Source: Embiotoca jacksoni (taxonomy: Eukaryota; Chordata; Actinopteri; Embiotocidae). From it: 64,000 nucleotides of DNA. The DNA is taken from assembly GCA_022577435.1 (NCBI GenBank), contig JAKOON010000018.1, forward strand, positions 3,834,282 through 3,898,281, written 5' to 3'. Each line of letters opens with the position of its first letter. The stretch's first letter is position 1. Shown here piece by piece: positions 34,701 to 49,200 of this stretch. The notes beneath the pieces are model-generated. The model was not told the origin of the DNA. It made no database searches and saw nothing but the letters and a program-made list of their open reading frames with translations. A program made the translations under genes and the position numbers.

Positions 34701-37700
34701 GAAAAGATGTGTGTAATGTGGTTAAAAGCCTGGCAGCAGCGTTAAGAGGAAACCCATAATCAAACAAAAAATTTAACTGAAGTGAAGATGAAGGGGTCCT
34801 CAAGTATTTCAAATCATGAACACTTGGCTTAAATTGTAGCTAAATTGGCGGACTTGTGATATTTAGTTCAGAATTATGCATCTAATATCTCCTGAGATTA
34901 AACGGTTGTCATTATTTAGTGCATTAGTCAAGTTGTTGGTGATGTAAAAGAGCACCAGATAGTGATTTTCGGTTATAGTTTCATCAAAGCAACAACAGCT
35001 TGGGGTTCTTTTGGCAATATCATATGATACGAGATGACAGAATTTTCATTTTTGAGTCAGTAATTCCTTATAAACCTGAATCAAACAGGACTTTCCCAGA
35101 GCTTCTCTGTAATTATTTTTATGTCCAAATTGGTCACGTCAGTATGTTTTTGTGTGTTCATATAAGTAAATGCTCCATGAAGACTCGAGACAACGTTAGC
35201 ATCTGTATAGTCCAAATCCTGATTGTTGTCTTTTTTCAACTGGATATGGATGGATGATAAGGGAGTAGCAGGAAATCAGTCAGTGAAAACTCAGATAGAA
35301 GACTAGTTACCTATTATCCATCATTATACAATCCTCTTAAATCAGCTATAATCAAACAGTTGACAACCCACAGAGAATTATCACATGACTCTGCAAACCC
35401 CTTCAGCTTTACGTGGTGATTTAATGCCTTTTAGGCCAAAATAAGTTACATGAATCAGTTGAATACAAGCACATCTCCAAATGAATTCTTCTTCTGCAAC
35501 GGCTGAGTGGCAGAAAAGCTGTTATTGCAGGTTTAAATCAGTCATTAACGCCACACTTAATGTTCTTCCATTATGCTGCAAAAAGATCTAATGAAGTGAT
35601 TTTTGTATGTATGTGTCTTCAAACATGTTAAACAACATGCCAGTGTATAAAGAATATTTCAGTAGTCAGTTGTACTTTATTCTAGTGCAGTGACCTGTTG
35701 TTTTGTTTTCTATTTTAAAATACAGACCCGTATTTCTAAAAGCTTCTTAATAAGCGTTGATTTAAAATGTTAAATTATGAAAATGTTCGTAAAGCACAGG
35801 CAAATCTTTTCATATATTGTAAGAAAATTATGTTTTTTTGGACTGGATGATACACAGAAATGATTGGATGGAGAAACTGGCAGTGTAAAAAAAACTATTG
35901 TGAAACCAGTTACAGCTATTGAAAGTCATTAAAATGTAACTGTTAGTGTTTTAAACCAGTTATTTGTATGTTTTGTGTAACATTTTCCTGTTTTTTGTTT
36001 GGCCGTGTGTGCTCATGTGCATCGCAGACATGAACGAGCACAGCTCCAGGAGTCACAGCATCTTCCTCATCAACATCAAGCAGGAAAACACTCAGACTGA
36101 ACAGAAACTTACTGGCAAGCTGTACCTCGTCGATTTGGCTGGGAGTGAAAAAGTATGGACTCCCTCTCACTCCTTCTCCACCTCTCGCTGTCATACTCAC
36201 ATGATATCTGTAGTTTCTGCATTTCTTCCTGGTTTCACAAACACTTTACTTCTAAAGGTTAAATCTGACCCATTAATGCAGTTCAAAACTTATTTCTGAG
36301 AAGATTGTTTTGTTAGAAGAGAGGAAACAAGGCCTGATTTAAGAATTGACTTCTTAGTTACAGCCAGCCCTTTTACTCTGATCCCCCTTTCCCTCAGTGG
36401 TACAGTGTGTCTCTTTATGTTGACTGGATTAATATAATGAAAGTTTAATGGCACACTCCTCCTGCTGCTGCTACTTCATTTCAGCAGGGGACACTACAAT
36501 AAACGTCCATCAGTATACTGTAAACTATTAACAAGCTCCAGCAAAGCCATTAACATCTTTGTGTGACTGATTCATCCTTTACACATCCCCATCATTTTAC
36601 TTATAATGAACAGTGTCTTTTTTTGATGAGTCATGACCAGGTTGGGACCAGTTTAATTTTATTTGAGTCGAGTTAAGTCCAAATCATAACAGTGTTTGTT
36701 TTGTGACTCAAAGGTGGGTAAAACTGGAGCAGAGGGCACAGTGCTGGATGAAGCCAAGATGATCAACAAGTCCTTGTCTTCACTGGGAAACGTCATCTCA
36801 GCCCTGGCAGAGGGTTCGGTGAGACAGTTGTCAACACTCCTTGATAAAAAAATTAAAAAAAGGGGGGGTGGGTTGCTCAAATTATAGTACGGCTGCCCCC
36901 AGTCAGGAGGCAGTTTAATATGGAAAATGTGTTCCAAAGTTTATAACAGCTTTTCTACAAAGGAAAAAGTGAAATCCTTAATAAATCTGTGATTATTTTA
37001 ATGCTGTGCCAGACAGCATCAGTCATTTCAGCAAATGCCTGGAGGTCAGATGACGTAGCTACAGAGCAATAGTTTGTCATAGGAAGAAGGTTGGGGTGGA
37101 TGGATGGGTCGATGAGACATTTGACTTTAAAACTTGTCTCCATTTTTCAGTCAATAGTCAACCTTTATTTGAGCCATGACTGTTCTATAACCTTAATTGT
37201 TTATTATTGACCACAGCAACAATACAATACAAGTTCCTCTAACCTTATAGAGTACATGTTTTAACCCAAACCGTGATCTACCCCTAAACCTAACCAAATC
37301 CTTACCATAATATTGTCACATCACAAAACGGTTAGTTAGTAATTTTTCACCAGTGATTTTTAACAGTTTATCTGAGGCATATCAGATAAAAACTAACAAC
37401 ACAAGGCATAAGTTACAATACAAGGTCTTTGACAAGCACCAGATCATTCGTGACTACATGACTGATTTCGCTTTAAAAACATTCAGTTTGAGTTTAAAAT
37501 TACCCCAGCCATAAAGTGCTGTGATTCCCCCAAATGGAGAGAGATGGGCGTCCAAATGAGAATTTACTGAAGCAGATGCACCTGGAGTCAGTGAGTCAGA
37601 AACACTAAAGGGAACCAGCAGCTCAATGAGCCCACAAGAGCCGGTTTATTTACACATCGATAGCGTTTTAATTGCTCAGTTACGTAGGAAATCAGAAGCT

Positions 37701-40700
37701 TGATTGTTGTAGATCCTGCTCATGATCTGTGAAAGTATCAGTGGGTGCATAAAGCTACAAAGTTACCTGTAATTTCTGGTCTTGTTTCCTCTGTCAGAGC
37801 TACGTTCCATACAGAGACAGTAAGATGACCAGAATCCTGCAGGACTCCCTGGGAGGAAACTGTCGGACAACCATGGTCATCTGCTGCTCACCTTCCGCTT
37901 TCAACGATGCAGAGACCAGGACGACATTGCTGTTTGGACAGAGGTACACACACAATTGAAACCTTGTGATCACCGCCGTGGTCACCCCCGGGATCACCCC
38001 CGGGATCACCTGTCTCCAAAACACTACATTTGTACAGAGTATGACTAAACCGTTTTCCCAATTACCATTTGGTGATAAATGTAATCACTGCCTGTCTGAT
38101 GTTTGGAGGCCACATTTTCATATTTTTTGATGAAGAAAGAGATAAATTTATCAACCGCAGCAGAGTTACATGGAGGCAGTTGGGGCAGGAGGTGGGCGTA
38201 CAAAGTGCTGGACTTTGACACCTGGGATTCACATGCAGACTCTCGTCATTTAGGTTTAGGCAACAAAAGACCTACGGACTGGAGATTAAGTGATTAAGCA
38301 ATGTTAAAAACACATGTAAGCTACTTAACATATGTTTTGCAAGTTAGATATATTACAGTTTGAAAGAATCTTACGTTACTTGAGAAATCCACATCGCTGT
38401 CTTAATTAATCAAATCCTGGTCTCCAGCTTCAAGGTTAAATCTATCCAGCCACCCTAGACCTATTTGCCTAGTTGGACTTTATCTCTTGATAATTTGTCA
38501 CATGACCTTCTTCTTTGACCGTGGTCATACATTCGTGTACTTAAGTGAGGCAAAATATGACACTGACACAGCATCCTCTAGTGGACTGACAGGTGTATAA
38601 CACAATTTGGCTTAATGCCAGGCTGGGACACAGTGTCAACAGAGTGTAATATCAAGGAAATACAAAAATGCAAAAAAGTTAAATTAGAACATACAACACA
38701 ATAAAAGATATATATATTAAAAAAAAAAAAGATCTATAAAAGATGTTACTGACATAGTATGGACCGTGAATAAATAAATAAAAATCCAGAAAGATAAATA
38801 AGATACATATGATTACTACGATAGGAAGCAAAACAAAAATTTTGCTACACAAAATAGGCCCACCCCATAAATAAAATAGCAAATTAGTGACCCAAACTGT
38901 ATAAGTGCGGCCTGTCAGTTAAATCTGCAGTGAAGCAGCTGCTGTTGATATTGTCTCTCTCACCAGAGCAAAGACCATAAAGAACACAGTGTGTCTCAAT
39001 GTGGAGCTGACCGCAGAGCAGTGGAAGAGCAAGTGGGAGAAGGAGAAGGAGAAAAACACCAAGCTGAAAACCACCGCCACCTGGCTGGAGAACGAGCTCA
39101 ACCGCTGGAGGAACGGTGAGGAGCGTGGGCTCCAGTCCAATGGCTCCTGTTTTTATAGGCTACATATGCAGGATTATGAGACTTGTGGGGGGGTCATTAA
39201 AATAGAGGCAAATGAGGTAGGAGTCACCATATGCCTGGGAACATGTGAAAAAAAAAAAGAAATAGATATGAGAACATTGGTTTATTTTGGTTTAATGTCA
39301 TGAAAAAAACTTTCAGCCAAAACATTCAGTCATGCGCCAAAGAATCCTTATCTTTGTTTGTTAGCGATGAGTCAAACATGGGCCCCATTTTGGACTTCAA
39401 AAACACATGCCTGTAGAAAGACTCCTTTGTTTAGATATCAGCAATGCCATGAAAAATTATTACTGTAGTTCCTTTAAAAAATTATGCATGATCATGCCTG
39501 TTTCACGAATACTAGATATAACAGTTTATGATTTTCATCAACGTATTTATCTTACACTATTGATGCCTTAAAGAAAGGAGTGGATGCAAAGTCTAGAGTC
39601 TTCATTGCTTTTGGTTATACCACATTTTCACTGAGGCAGCATCTGGAGAGGGAGGGAACAGATCGAACAACTCTACTTAGGCCCTGTTCAGACCTGATAA
39701 CAGCAGGCGTTCTGGGTGATCCGATCACAAGTGAAAGGTCAAAGTAAAGGGATGAATACACTGAAGACGCATTGATTGATACGCAGTGATATCTGATCAG
39801 CTCAGACCACATTCGGAGGTGGTCTGGGACGCATACGGCTGAATTCCTGCAGCAGTGTGAATGCATCCTGGTCTACATTGAAGGACCCCTTACTCAACTG
39901 ATGTTCTCTGAAATTCAACAGCAAAAATACCTTGTGTGATTCTGCAGAGCACAGCTGAATTGTGGCTGTTATATTTCTCACACACATCAGACCCACAGTA
40001 TGGAAGAGCCCCCACACCCATACACTGTTCATTTATCCACTGGAGTGCAGACCCGTCATTCTTACACTGCTGTAAAAGTTATATAATCTGAGCCTGAACG
40101 GATGTGATCAGGTCGTGCCCGATGGTTTAAGTTGTGAATTACACACTCTAGTGTTCAGATATTTACAAATGTGAAATATGTCATAATTAATAAGGACGTA
40201 TTAAAATGAGGCTTCAGTGATCAAAGATGCCTCATTGTGTTAAAAGCCTGTTGCTTTGACTCTTCTCTCCTCCTGTTTACGTATGATTTTATTTACTGGT
40301 ATTTTTACATGATGTTCGTGTTCATTTGCAGCAGTGAAGTAAGATCCGAACACAAGTGGTCACCCAAGACTCATGTTGAAACACATAATAATGGCAGGTG
40401 TGAAGAAATGTACGTATAGCTGTCCACTTGTGATCGGATCACCCAGAACCCATGTTGATTCCAGGTCTGAACGGACTTTGAGAATGATGACTGGAACCGA
40501 TCATCTCATATTATCTTTCTGCTGCTCACTGCAGGAGAGAATGTGCCAGCGGAGGAGCAGTTTGACAAAGAAAAGGCCAAAGCAGAGGTCCAGGCTCTGG
40601 ACACTGCGCTCAACAATGACAAGACAGCAACCACGCCTGCCCCCAGCACCCTGCCTGGAGTCAAACTCACAGATGCAGAGACAGAGGCAGCAATGGCTAA

Positions 40701-43700
40701 GCTCTACAAAGAGATGGATGACAAGGTAATGGAACAACACATGTTTGATGTTCCCTTTACTGAAGGGGTCACTCTTCTTACAGCTGCTAGGAAAGTACAG
40801 TCTGTGTACACCAAGCATGTTTGTAGCAGTGTGTTGACACACTTGAGTGTTCATGCCTATAGTGTTGTATGACAGGCCCGCTCAGAACAATGTCACTGAT
40901 CTCAGGTGGTGGCAACTCATCAATGAATACATTAATGAGTACATCTATGAATCCTGAATTTAATTATCATAAAGTAACATCATTATCATGTAAATATAAC
41001 AGCACAAAAAAAATTCATCATTGATAATTATATTCTATATTGTATTTGTAATAATGAGTTAGTATGTAATACATGACAGCATTTTATCCTCTGTTAATGT
41101 TGTTACAGTGATACTGAAACAGTGGCCTATGGACAAAATCTGCAATAACAATAGTTGAACTTTTTTCTTATAATAATTTGCATAGTTTTTGACATACGTT
41201 GTTATATCATATTATACATGACAGCATTTTATCCTCTGTTAATGTTGTTAAAGTGATACTAAACAGTGGCCACATTGTAATTTCCTGACTTGTTTAAACC
41301 CCAATTAATCTATTATAACTTATGATATACAATAATTGGTGTTATAAACACAAATACTTTGAGTAGTAGTTTAGCAGACCTAGTGTTTTGATGAAATCTT
41401 TGTCAAAAGCAACACTAACAACAGTATTTTCATTCCACCATAAATGGACTAAGTCGCTCTATATTGATTGTGGAAAACCCATCAAGTAAAATTCTTAGTG
41501 CTTCTTACCATATGTTATACTTAAAAGAAATAAAATATCCCCTAAGTAAAATACTCTTTGAAAAAAAGGAAACATTGACAACATGCTGGTCTGCATCTCC
41601 ACCACACATTAATTTTTGCCAGACCAAAAGTGGCCCACAACTGAACCTCGTTGCTGCCCCTGTGCTGTATGTTAGATAATAGTGCATCCAGATAAAAATG
41701 TATTGCAGGAGAATTTGTTCTGATCAGGATAATATACGTATTATTGAGTTATTAATATTATTAATACAATTAACTTCACATCACTTTAGACAAGATATGC
41801 TAATATTGTGTAAATGTATGAAAATACAAAAGAAATGTTACTTGATTTTGAATTCTATATACTTAGTTTTCTGATATTAGTTGTACAATTTTGCCGCAGA
41901 CAAGGAGTTCTCAGCAGTGTGACTGTAGTCTGTAATCTGGGGACCTTAGCCTCCACTTAATAACATTCAGAAACACTGAGTTGAGTTCTCTCAGACATGA
42001 ACCATTTTAACTGAAACAACTTGTTTTTCCCCCCAAGCCTTAAAATAACAAAATATGTTATGAAAATGTGCATGAGAAGGAGGGAAAGGTGCATCTGTCC
42101 ACTGACAGACAACACATTATATATCTGATGTGATCTTAAGTGGACATACAAACTGTGGTCAATAAAAGACAAACAACAACATGCAAATTATTTTATCTAA
42201 AAAATGACAAACAATTGTAATTCTATCACAGCAATGACTGTTAAGATAAATACAATGGTATTAAATCTGGTGACAGATGGATATGGATTTGTTTAAGACA
42301 CAAAGCACAAAGACTTGGACTGGACTTGGAACTTGTCAGTCTTGACTTACTGAAATTCTAGACTGTGGTGAAACATCATTTACACAACACAACTACAATC
42401 TTTGGTAATGATCCAACAATAAGAAAAATCAAATCAAATCCTCAGTTAGGCAACCTGCTTGTTTCCATGGTTACTGATATGTAATTGTGCACACAGAAAT
42501 GTTAAACTTTTCGTTCAATTCTGCTGCACATAAAGCTTTACACTGCAGCTGTTTTAGTGAAACAACAGGTTCCTGCTGTTTATTTGTCTGAGCATGATTA
42601 CACTCAATCCTTTCACCACGAATCCAAGCAAGACCATGCAAAATGTCTCATTCCAAAACCAGGTCATCTCATATTTATGTCTAATGTATTAATACTGAAA
42701 ATTAGCTATGACTACTTAGATAATATAGATGATATAATTATGTACAAATGTAATGCTATCTGTAATAATGACAGTTTTGTGTTGCTACTTTTTGGTGGCA
42801 TTACCCAGTATTTTTTTGGGAGCATGTGTACTTTACTTAAGATTTTATATTTCTGTCGACTTTCACTTTTACTCCACTACATTATCTAAATAAAATATAT
42901 ACTTTTACTCCACTACATTTCCCATAAGCATTTTCGTTATTTTGTTACTACAAATAAAAATCTGTAGTATTTGACAATAGTTCAATTTGATGGATGATAC
43001 AGACAAGCAGGTCTGGAGAATCAGAAGCCCAAGTTTGAAATCTACATCATTGGTAAATCACCCTAAGTGCAAACAAGTGCTTTCAAAGCCCTGCTTTTGT
43101 TTCTGTTTGCTGATGCTAGTAAATCGCAACAAAATCCTGATAACTGAATGATATTAATGCTAAATTTTCTCTAGCCACAGTTCAACAGGTGTTAGTGTTG
43201 TATTGATAAGATAATCTGCTCAAAATTCTGAACTCTTGTTTTTTCAAAAACAACATTTACTTTTACTTTCCAAAAAGTTATTTTGATACTTAAGTATAGT
43301 AAATATCAGCTACTTTAAGACTTTTACTGAAGTAATTTTCTAATCTGTGATTTTAACTGTTATCAATCTTATTTGCTGGTAAGGTATCTGTAGTTTTACT
43401 CAAGTGTGGCTTTCAGGTACTTTATACACCACTAACATTACTGAACTCTCACATAATGTGACACTTCCATAGAATTGTCTTTCTATGTGTAGTGTTTCTT
43501 TTGCCCAGCAGATGGCAAAATTGGCTGCTGCTCACAAATTGATGAAGTGATGTATTTTAATTCTCTTTTCCTGTTTTCGTCCTTTTTCCTCCGATCGTTG
43601 CCTTCTTCCAGGACGACGAGATCAACCAGCAGTCTCAGTTTGTAGAAACACTGAAGCAGCAGATGTTGGACCAGGAGGAGGTGATACTACACCCTCTCTC

Positions 43701-46202
43701 CTCCCTTCTCTCCCACTGTGCATCAAGCCCCCCAGAAGCTCCTGTTAGCACAAACCCAGTCTAACAGCTGATAGCAGACCATTAGTTGCCCTGCAGGAGA
43801 GGTCAGACTGCCACTCACCCTTAGCAAGCGCAGGAACCTTACTAGGTTACTGTTTTTGTTTTATTCGCTGTAAAGAAATGTACTTTGTGGTTCCTGTTAT
43901 ATGTTCCTTTTCACCACCATCCAAACTTGACCACCTTAGGCTGAGCATCACTTTCTTATCCTCTCCCAGCTGTTAGCTTCCTCTCGCCGTGACCACCACA
44001 CCCTGCAGACCGAACTGAACCGACTGCTGTCGGAGAATGAAGCCTCCAAGGAGGAGGTGAAGGAGGTGCTGCAGGCCCTGGAGGAGCTGGCTGTCAACTA
44101 CGACCAGAAGAGTCAGGAAGTCGAGGACAAATCACAGGAGTTTGAGGCTCTCAGTGAGGAGCTGAACCAGAAATCAGTAAGCAGGTTGAAGCTCCATGTG
44201 TTTTGAATCTGTTGGAAGTGATGATACTGATTTCAATTTGTTGTGTGTGTTGACAACGTCCTCTAGAACTCCTTGGCCTCCATTGACTCTGAGCTGCAGA
44301 AACTGAAGGAGATGACCAACCACCAGAAGAAGAGGGTCACTGAGATGATGTCGTCATTACTCAAAGACCTGGCTGAGATAGGCATCGCCATGGGAAGCAA
44401 TGACACTAAGGTTACTGGTTTGGGCTCTGACATCGTGGTTTAAAATTCTGAAATATGATAGACACAAAGAAAGTTGATATTTTGGCCTGTTGAAACAAAA
44501 AGTGACAGTACCTACTTGTTCACCACAGTAGCTCAAACATCTGCTGCCTGCAGTACACAAATCCTTCCAGTTTATTGTATTTGCATTGTGCTCTTCTGGT
44601 CTGCCTTTTTGTCTACTCGTGCAACCCATCCAACTTTACCTCCTATCCAAGCAGATGGATGGATATGCTTGAGGATGCAACAAACAAATATTTAATCCTT
44701 CAGTTAATTTGGAACAGTCATTCAGTTTGATTTGATGATTATATTTAGACTTTATTAATCCCACAGTGGGGAAATTTGGTCGTCACAGCAGCATAGAAAG
44801 ACAAAAAAGATGCACACAATAACAAATACGTATACATAAATAAGATAGATAAAACATAATTATTTTAGAAAAAAAATATGAGCAATGAATAAATACACAC
44901 TATATACACAAATAAAATAAAATAAATGAATACAGCTTGGGCATCTTGATGAATGGAAAAGTGTCAGGTGGTATGAAATGAAATGAACAGTGCAATGTTA
45001 TTTTATTGTGGTGTGAAGAAAGGGCAAAATATATGGAGAAAAACGCTCCTTTGCAACCACAGTGTCTTCTTCAGATTTCTTTTCTCGTCCGACCAACAGT
45101 TCAAAAACTATCAATTTATTGCTAAAGCCACAAAAAAAAGCACAGAATTTACAATTCAGAAGCAGGAACCAGCTGAAGTGAAATTGTCAAAATGGAGTTA
45201 CTTAGTTGTTTGACCAAGAGTCTAAAACCCTAAAGCTATTCAATTTTATATAGACAAATTTGAGAAGCCTGAACCAAAAAATGTTCAGCATATTTTCTTG
45301 ATAAATAATAAGTATTTATCAAATAAGTAAATTGGTGTTTATTTTGATAAGTTAACCACTCGATTGCCTTGTGTTTTTTAGAGAGATATTGTATAACCAC
45401 ACAAGTGGGAAGAATGAGTGTCTCCTTTTTTCTGATGGTAACCCCATCTGCTGCAAATGATATCCGTTTATTGTTGCACAGTTTATTTGCAGCTGTAGGG
45501 TTTTCAAGAGAGTTTCAAACATGCCCGGACTATTTTAAGAAGTGATAGTTCAAGCATCTCTTGTAAAAGCACACAGTACTGCTATTTTGTAAATGGCTTT
45601 TGCCTTACAGTACTGAAGTTAAGAGTGGGAATTTAACCCTAATCACAGCTGCACTCCACCCATTGTCTCTTGCATTTATTAATGCTACAATTAATGCACT
45701 GCATTTCCCAGATATCACATGTCAGTAGAATTAGATGGTTAATCAACCAGCCCATTAACAGAAAATGTATTAACAACAGAGCTAAACTCAAAACCTTTGC
45801 TTGTTGCAACAATGTGTTAAACAATCTCTCAGTAGTTCACTAAGGCTCACTAATTTCCTAAAACAGCAGGTCACTGTAGCTTTTAGGGGAGGAAATGCAT
45901 TGTTGTTTTGGTTAGGGACTATTTTTAGTGGTGGAATAATACTCATTTGCTACTCTAGGGAGTATTTCAGGCAGCAGGACGATTTTGGGGGAGTTTAGTT
46001 CTTAGTGATAAATATACTTGTCACCTCAGGGCAAAGAGGACTTTGCATACACTCACAGTACTTCTCAGACTACTTTAGTCTTTGTATTTTTTTGGTCTTT
46101 TTTTTTTTTTTACTACAGAATGTCATCAGACTTGTTCATTAATTATTGGTAGAGACACATAAAACAAATGGAACAATATAAACCGTTATTTATGGCAATG
46201 AA

Positions 46203-46239
<37 letters not shown>

Positions 46240-49200
46240 GGTCCAACTAGTATTTGTTTGTGACTCCTCAGCAGCAAGAGAGCAGTGGTCTAATTGATGA
46301 AGAGTTCACTGCGGCCCGTCTTTACATCAGTAAGATGAAGTCCGAGGTGAAGACCATGGTGAAGCGCAACAAACAGCTGGAGAGCACCAGGGCCGACAGC
46401 ACCCAGAAGCTGGACGAGACTGAGAGGGGGCTGACTGCCTGCCAGCTCCGCATCTCCCAGGTAACTGCTGCTCAACAACAGCTGTCATCACAGAGGCTAT
46501 CGCCATAGTGACAAACACGGCCGTTAAAATGTCAGATCATGTGGTCCTAAATCAAACAATGGCTTAACAAGTTGATGTGTTTCTACAGGTCTAACGTTGT
46601 TCATTCTGCATGTAAAAGAAGCCGTCACGGAGTTTGTGTGAGTAATTTTGTTCTCTTTCATTGGCCTCTTGTTGTCCAGTATGAAGCTAAAATCAAGTCC
46701 CTGACAGACTGCCTCCAGAACACAGAGCAGAAAAAAAGACTGCTGGAGGAAAATGTGGACTTTCTCAATGAGGAAATTGTCAGGATCAAAGCCCAAGGTG
46801 AGCATGAATCTCTCTACTGCTGTTAAACAAAGGCCTGAGGTGAGTTAGGACCAAATTGCTTTTTTTTTTAATATATATATATTTATTTTTGATAAAGACA
46901 TTTTCTCCATGATATTAGTTTAAGTGTTAATACACAAGGCACACACAGCTGATAAAGTTCTGTGTAGCACTGCATCCTCGCTCAGACACAACTAAGTTAA
47001 TGTTGTTTTCTATACCAAGAAAAAAAAACCTTGAGGTGATAGTGACAGCTCATTAAAATCTAGATGTATCTAAGAATCATTTGGTACAGTTTTATTTATC
47101 GAACAATCAATTGCAATATTTCATTGGTTATTTATTTATTTCACAAAACAGGCTGTTGTGTGTCTGTCTTTAAGGTGCATTGATATCAATTACCCTCTCT
47201 TCTGATTGTCTGACTCTTCTCCGAGTGACGCATGCCCAGGCCAACCACAGGTTTTATTCTGTTTTATAGCATAATAGCATCGATGGAATTACTGCTTAAT
47301 TTTTTCATTGACCTATAAAATTGGACAATGGGCTATGCTGGGGGCAGAAATATGACACGAGTGTGCATTTGTGACATCACTAACTTACAGAAGTTCAAAC
47401 GGCTTAGTTGCTGAATATGAGCTGTGTACATTTCTCTGTGGACTGAATCTTTTGACATTTTCTCAGTATTTATATAGCAGATCTGCTTTACAATAATACA
47501 ATTTAAAAAGACGGAAATCTGGATTTATATATCATGGGACCTCCAAATTCCACTTATGATATCTGATAATCAATATTCCAACTACATCTTCCAAATTTTA
47601 AACATAAATTGTACATAAAAGTGTATGTAGCTTCAGGCTTTAAAAAGTGAGGCTGATGTTGAAGTGCCTTAATATGTAATACCACCAGAAGCCGCCCAGG
47701 GGTGTCTCCAAAAAGCATCTGCTTCCATACACTCCCATTCAACTTCACTCATAAACTACAAAGTTGGTAAATTTTTTGCACAAGTCATTATGGTGTCATT
47801 CGCTAAAGTCAAACCTTCTGATCAGTGCTCTGTCGGTCCATCTGAAAATAATCCCTTTCATTAATTAGATATTAGGCCTGAAAGGCAGTATGCTTGGGGG
47901 TGAGTCTGTTTGACAGGTGTTTGAGGCGTAGTGTCATTGGATCCCAATCAGAGACCGATTCACCCCCAGCTCGTCCAAATATGGTCACTTCTGGCTCCAG
48001 AATAAAAAGATGGTAATGGCTGAAATCCAAACTTCACAAACCAATGACTGACATCACAGTTGATTGACACTTGATTTTAAAAAAACATTTGATTGATACT
48101 ACTGTCGTATTTGTGAATAGATTCTGTACATTGTTTTAGACTGGAGTATCTACACATTTTTGTATCTTTTGCTGAATTTAACCATTTTAAACTAATATCT
48201 GCTTAAATCTTAATTGCAGTAAATTTTTGCAAATTTAAATTTTCCACTTCTAGATGTATTGCAGTTTACTTATTGGCTAAATGAATACAAATAAAAATCT
48301 GCATAATATGCATAATATGTAAAAAAAAAAAAAATGTATTGGCTCTTAGATATGGCTCTTCTTAATAAAACAAAATGTATAAAAACAATTCTTAAATGGA
48401 GTTCTTTTACCATTTGATAGAAGCTCAAATAGGAAAAAAAAATTCTGATAATATAATCTTGGTTTTTGTTGTTTGGACAATAGGGAGCTTAGCAAATAAA
48501 TCTTGTTTTTTACTGGGTTGACCTATTAACAGGATTTACTTTGTCTCATTCCAGAAAAAGTTAATACCACGGAGAAGGACACAGAGATCCAGTCTGCCAA
48601 TGAAGTCAAGGTACTGTACCACTAGACTGATCCTTACAAGGTGTGATTTTAGGTGCCCATTTAAATCGTTGACTGTTTGTGTCCTTGCATGTCTTTAGGA
48701 AGCTGTGGAGAAGCAGATCCAGTCTCACAGAGAGGTACATCAAAAGCAGATCAGCAGCCTGAGAGATGAGCTGGAAAATAAGGAGAAGCTCATCACGGAG
48801 CTGCAAGAGTAAGACACCACATCACCAAATGCTTCTCTCTTTAAACGACACTCACGGTCCTGTACTGACTCTGTCGTTGACATCTGTGCAGTCTGAACCA
48901 GAAGATTGTCCTGGAGCAGGAGACGCTGAGAGTGGACCACGAGAAGCTCAAGACTATTGACCAGGAGAAGAGCCGGCAGCTGCAAGATCTCACGTAATGT
49001 CTTGCTATTAGTCATCGAGAAAATGTTTATTTTGTTGTGTCGTAGCTGTTTTTTAGTCACATATGCTCTCAATAAAACTCCTTTCTTGTACTGCAGGGTG
49101 ATGCAGGACAGACGAGAGCAGGCCAGACAGGACCTGAAGGGACTGGAGGAGACGGTGGTCAGTTATTATCATTAGTAGTGTCTGTTTTCAGTTAAAGGGT

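Larger units (their letters stand above)
36819..38966 (+). other. kif5b introns 9-10
   Basis: Non-coding except for exon 10 (37798-37943). It contains a short repeat fragment at 37258-37330 resembling 19138-19215, and a doubled CACCCCCGGGAT motif just after exon 10. The stretch 38640-38890 is very AT-rich. Confidence 0.6.
44411..46271 (+). other. kif5b intron 15
   Basis: A 1.86 kb intron with a dispersed repeat at about 44738-44930 and a poly(A) tract at 46209-46234. Nothing else is identifiable. Confidence 0.65.
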
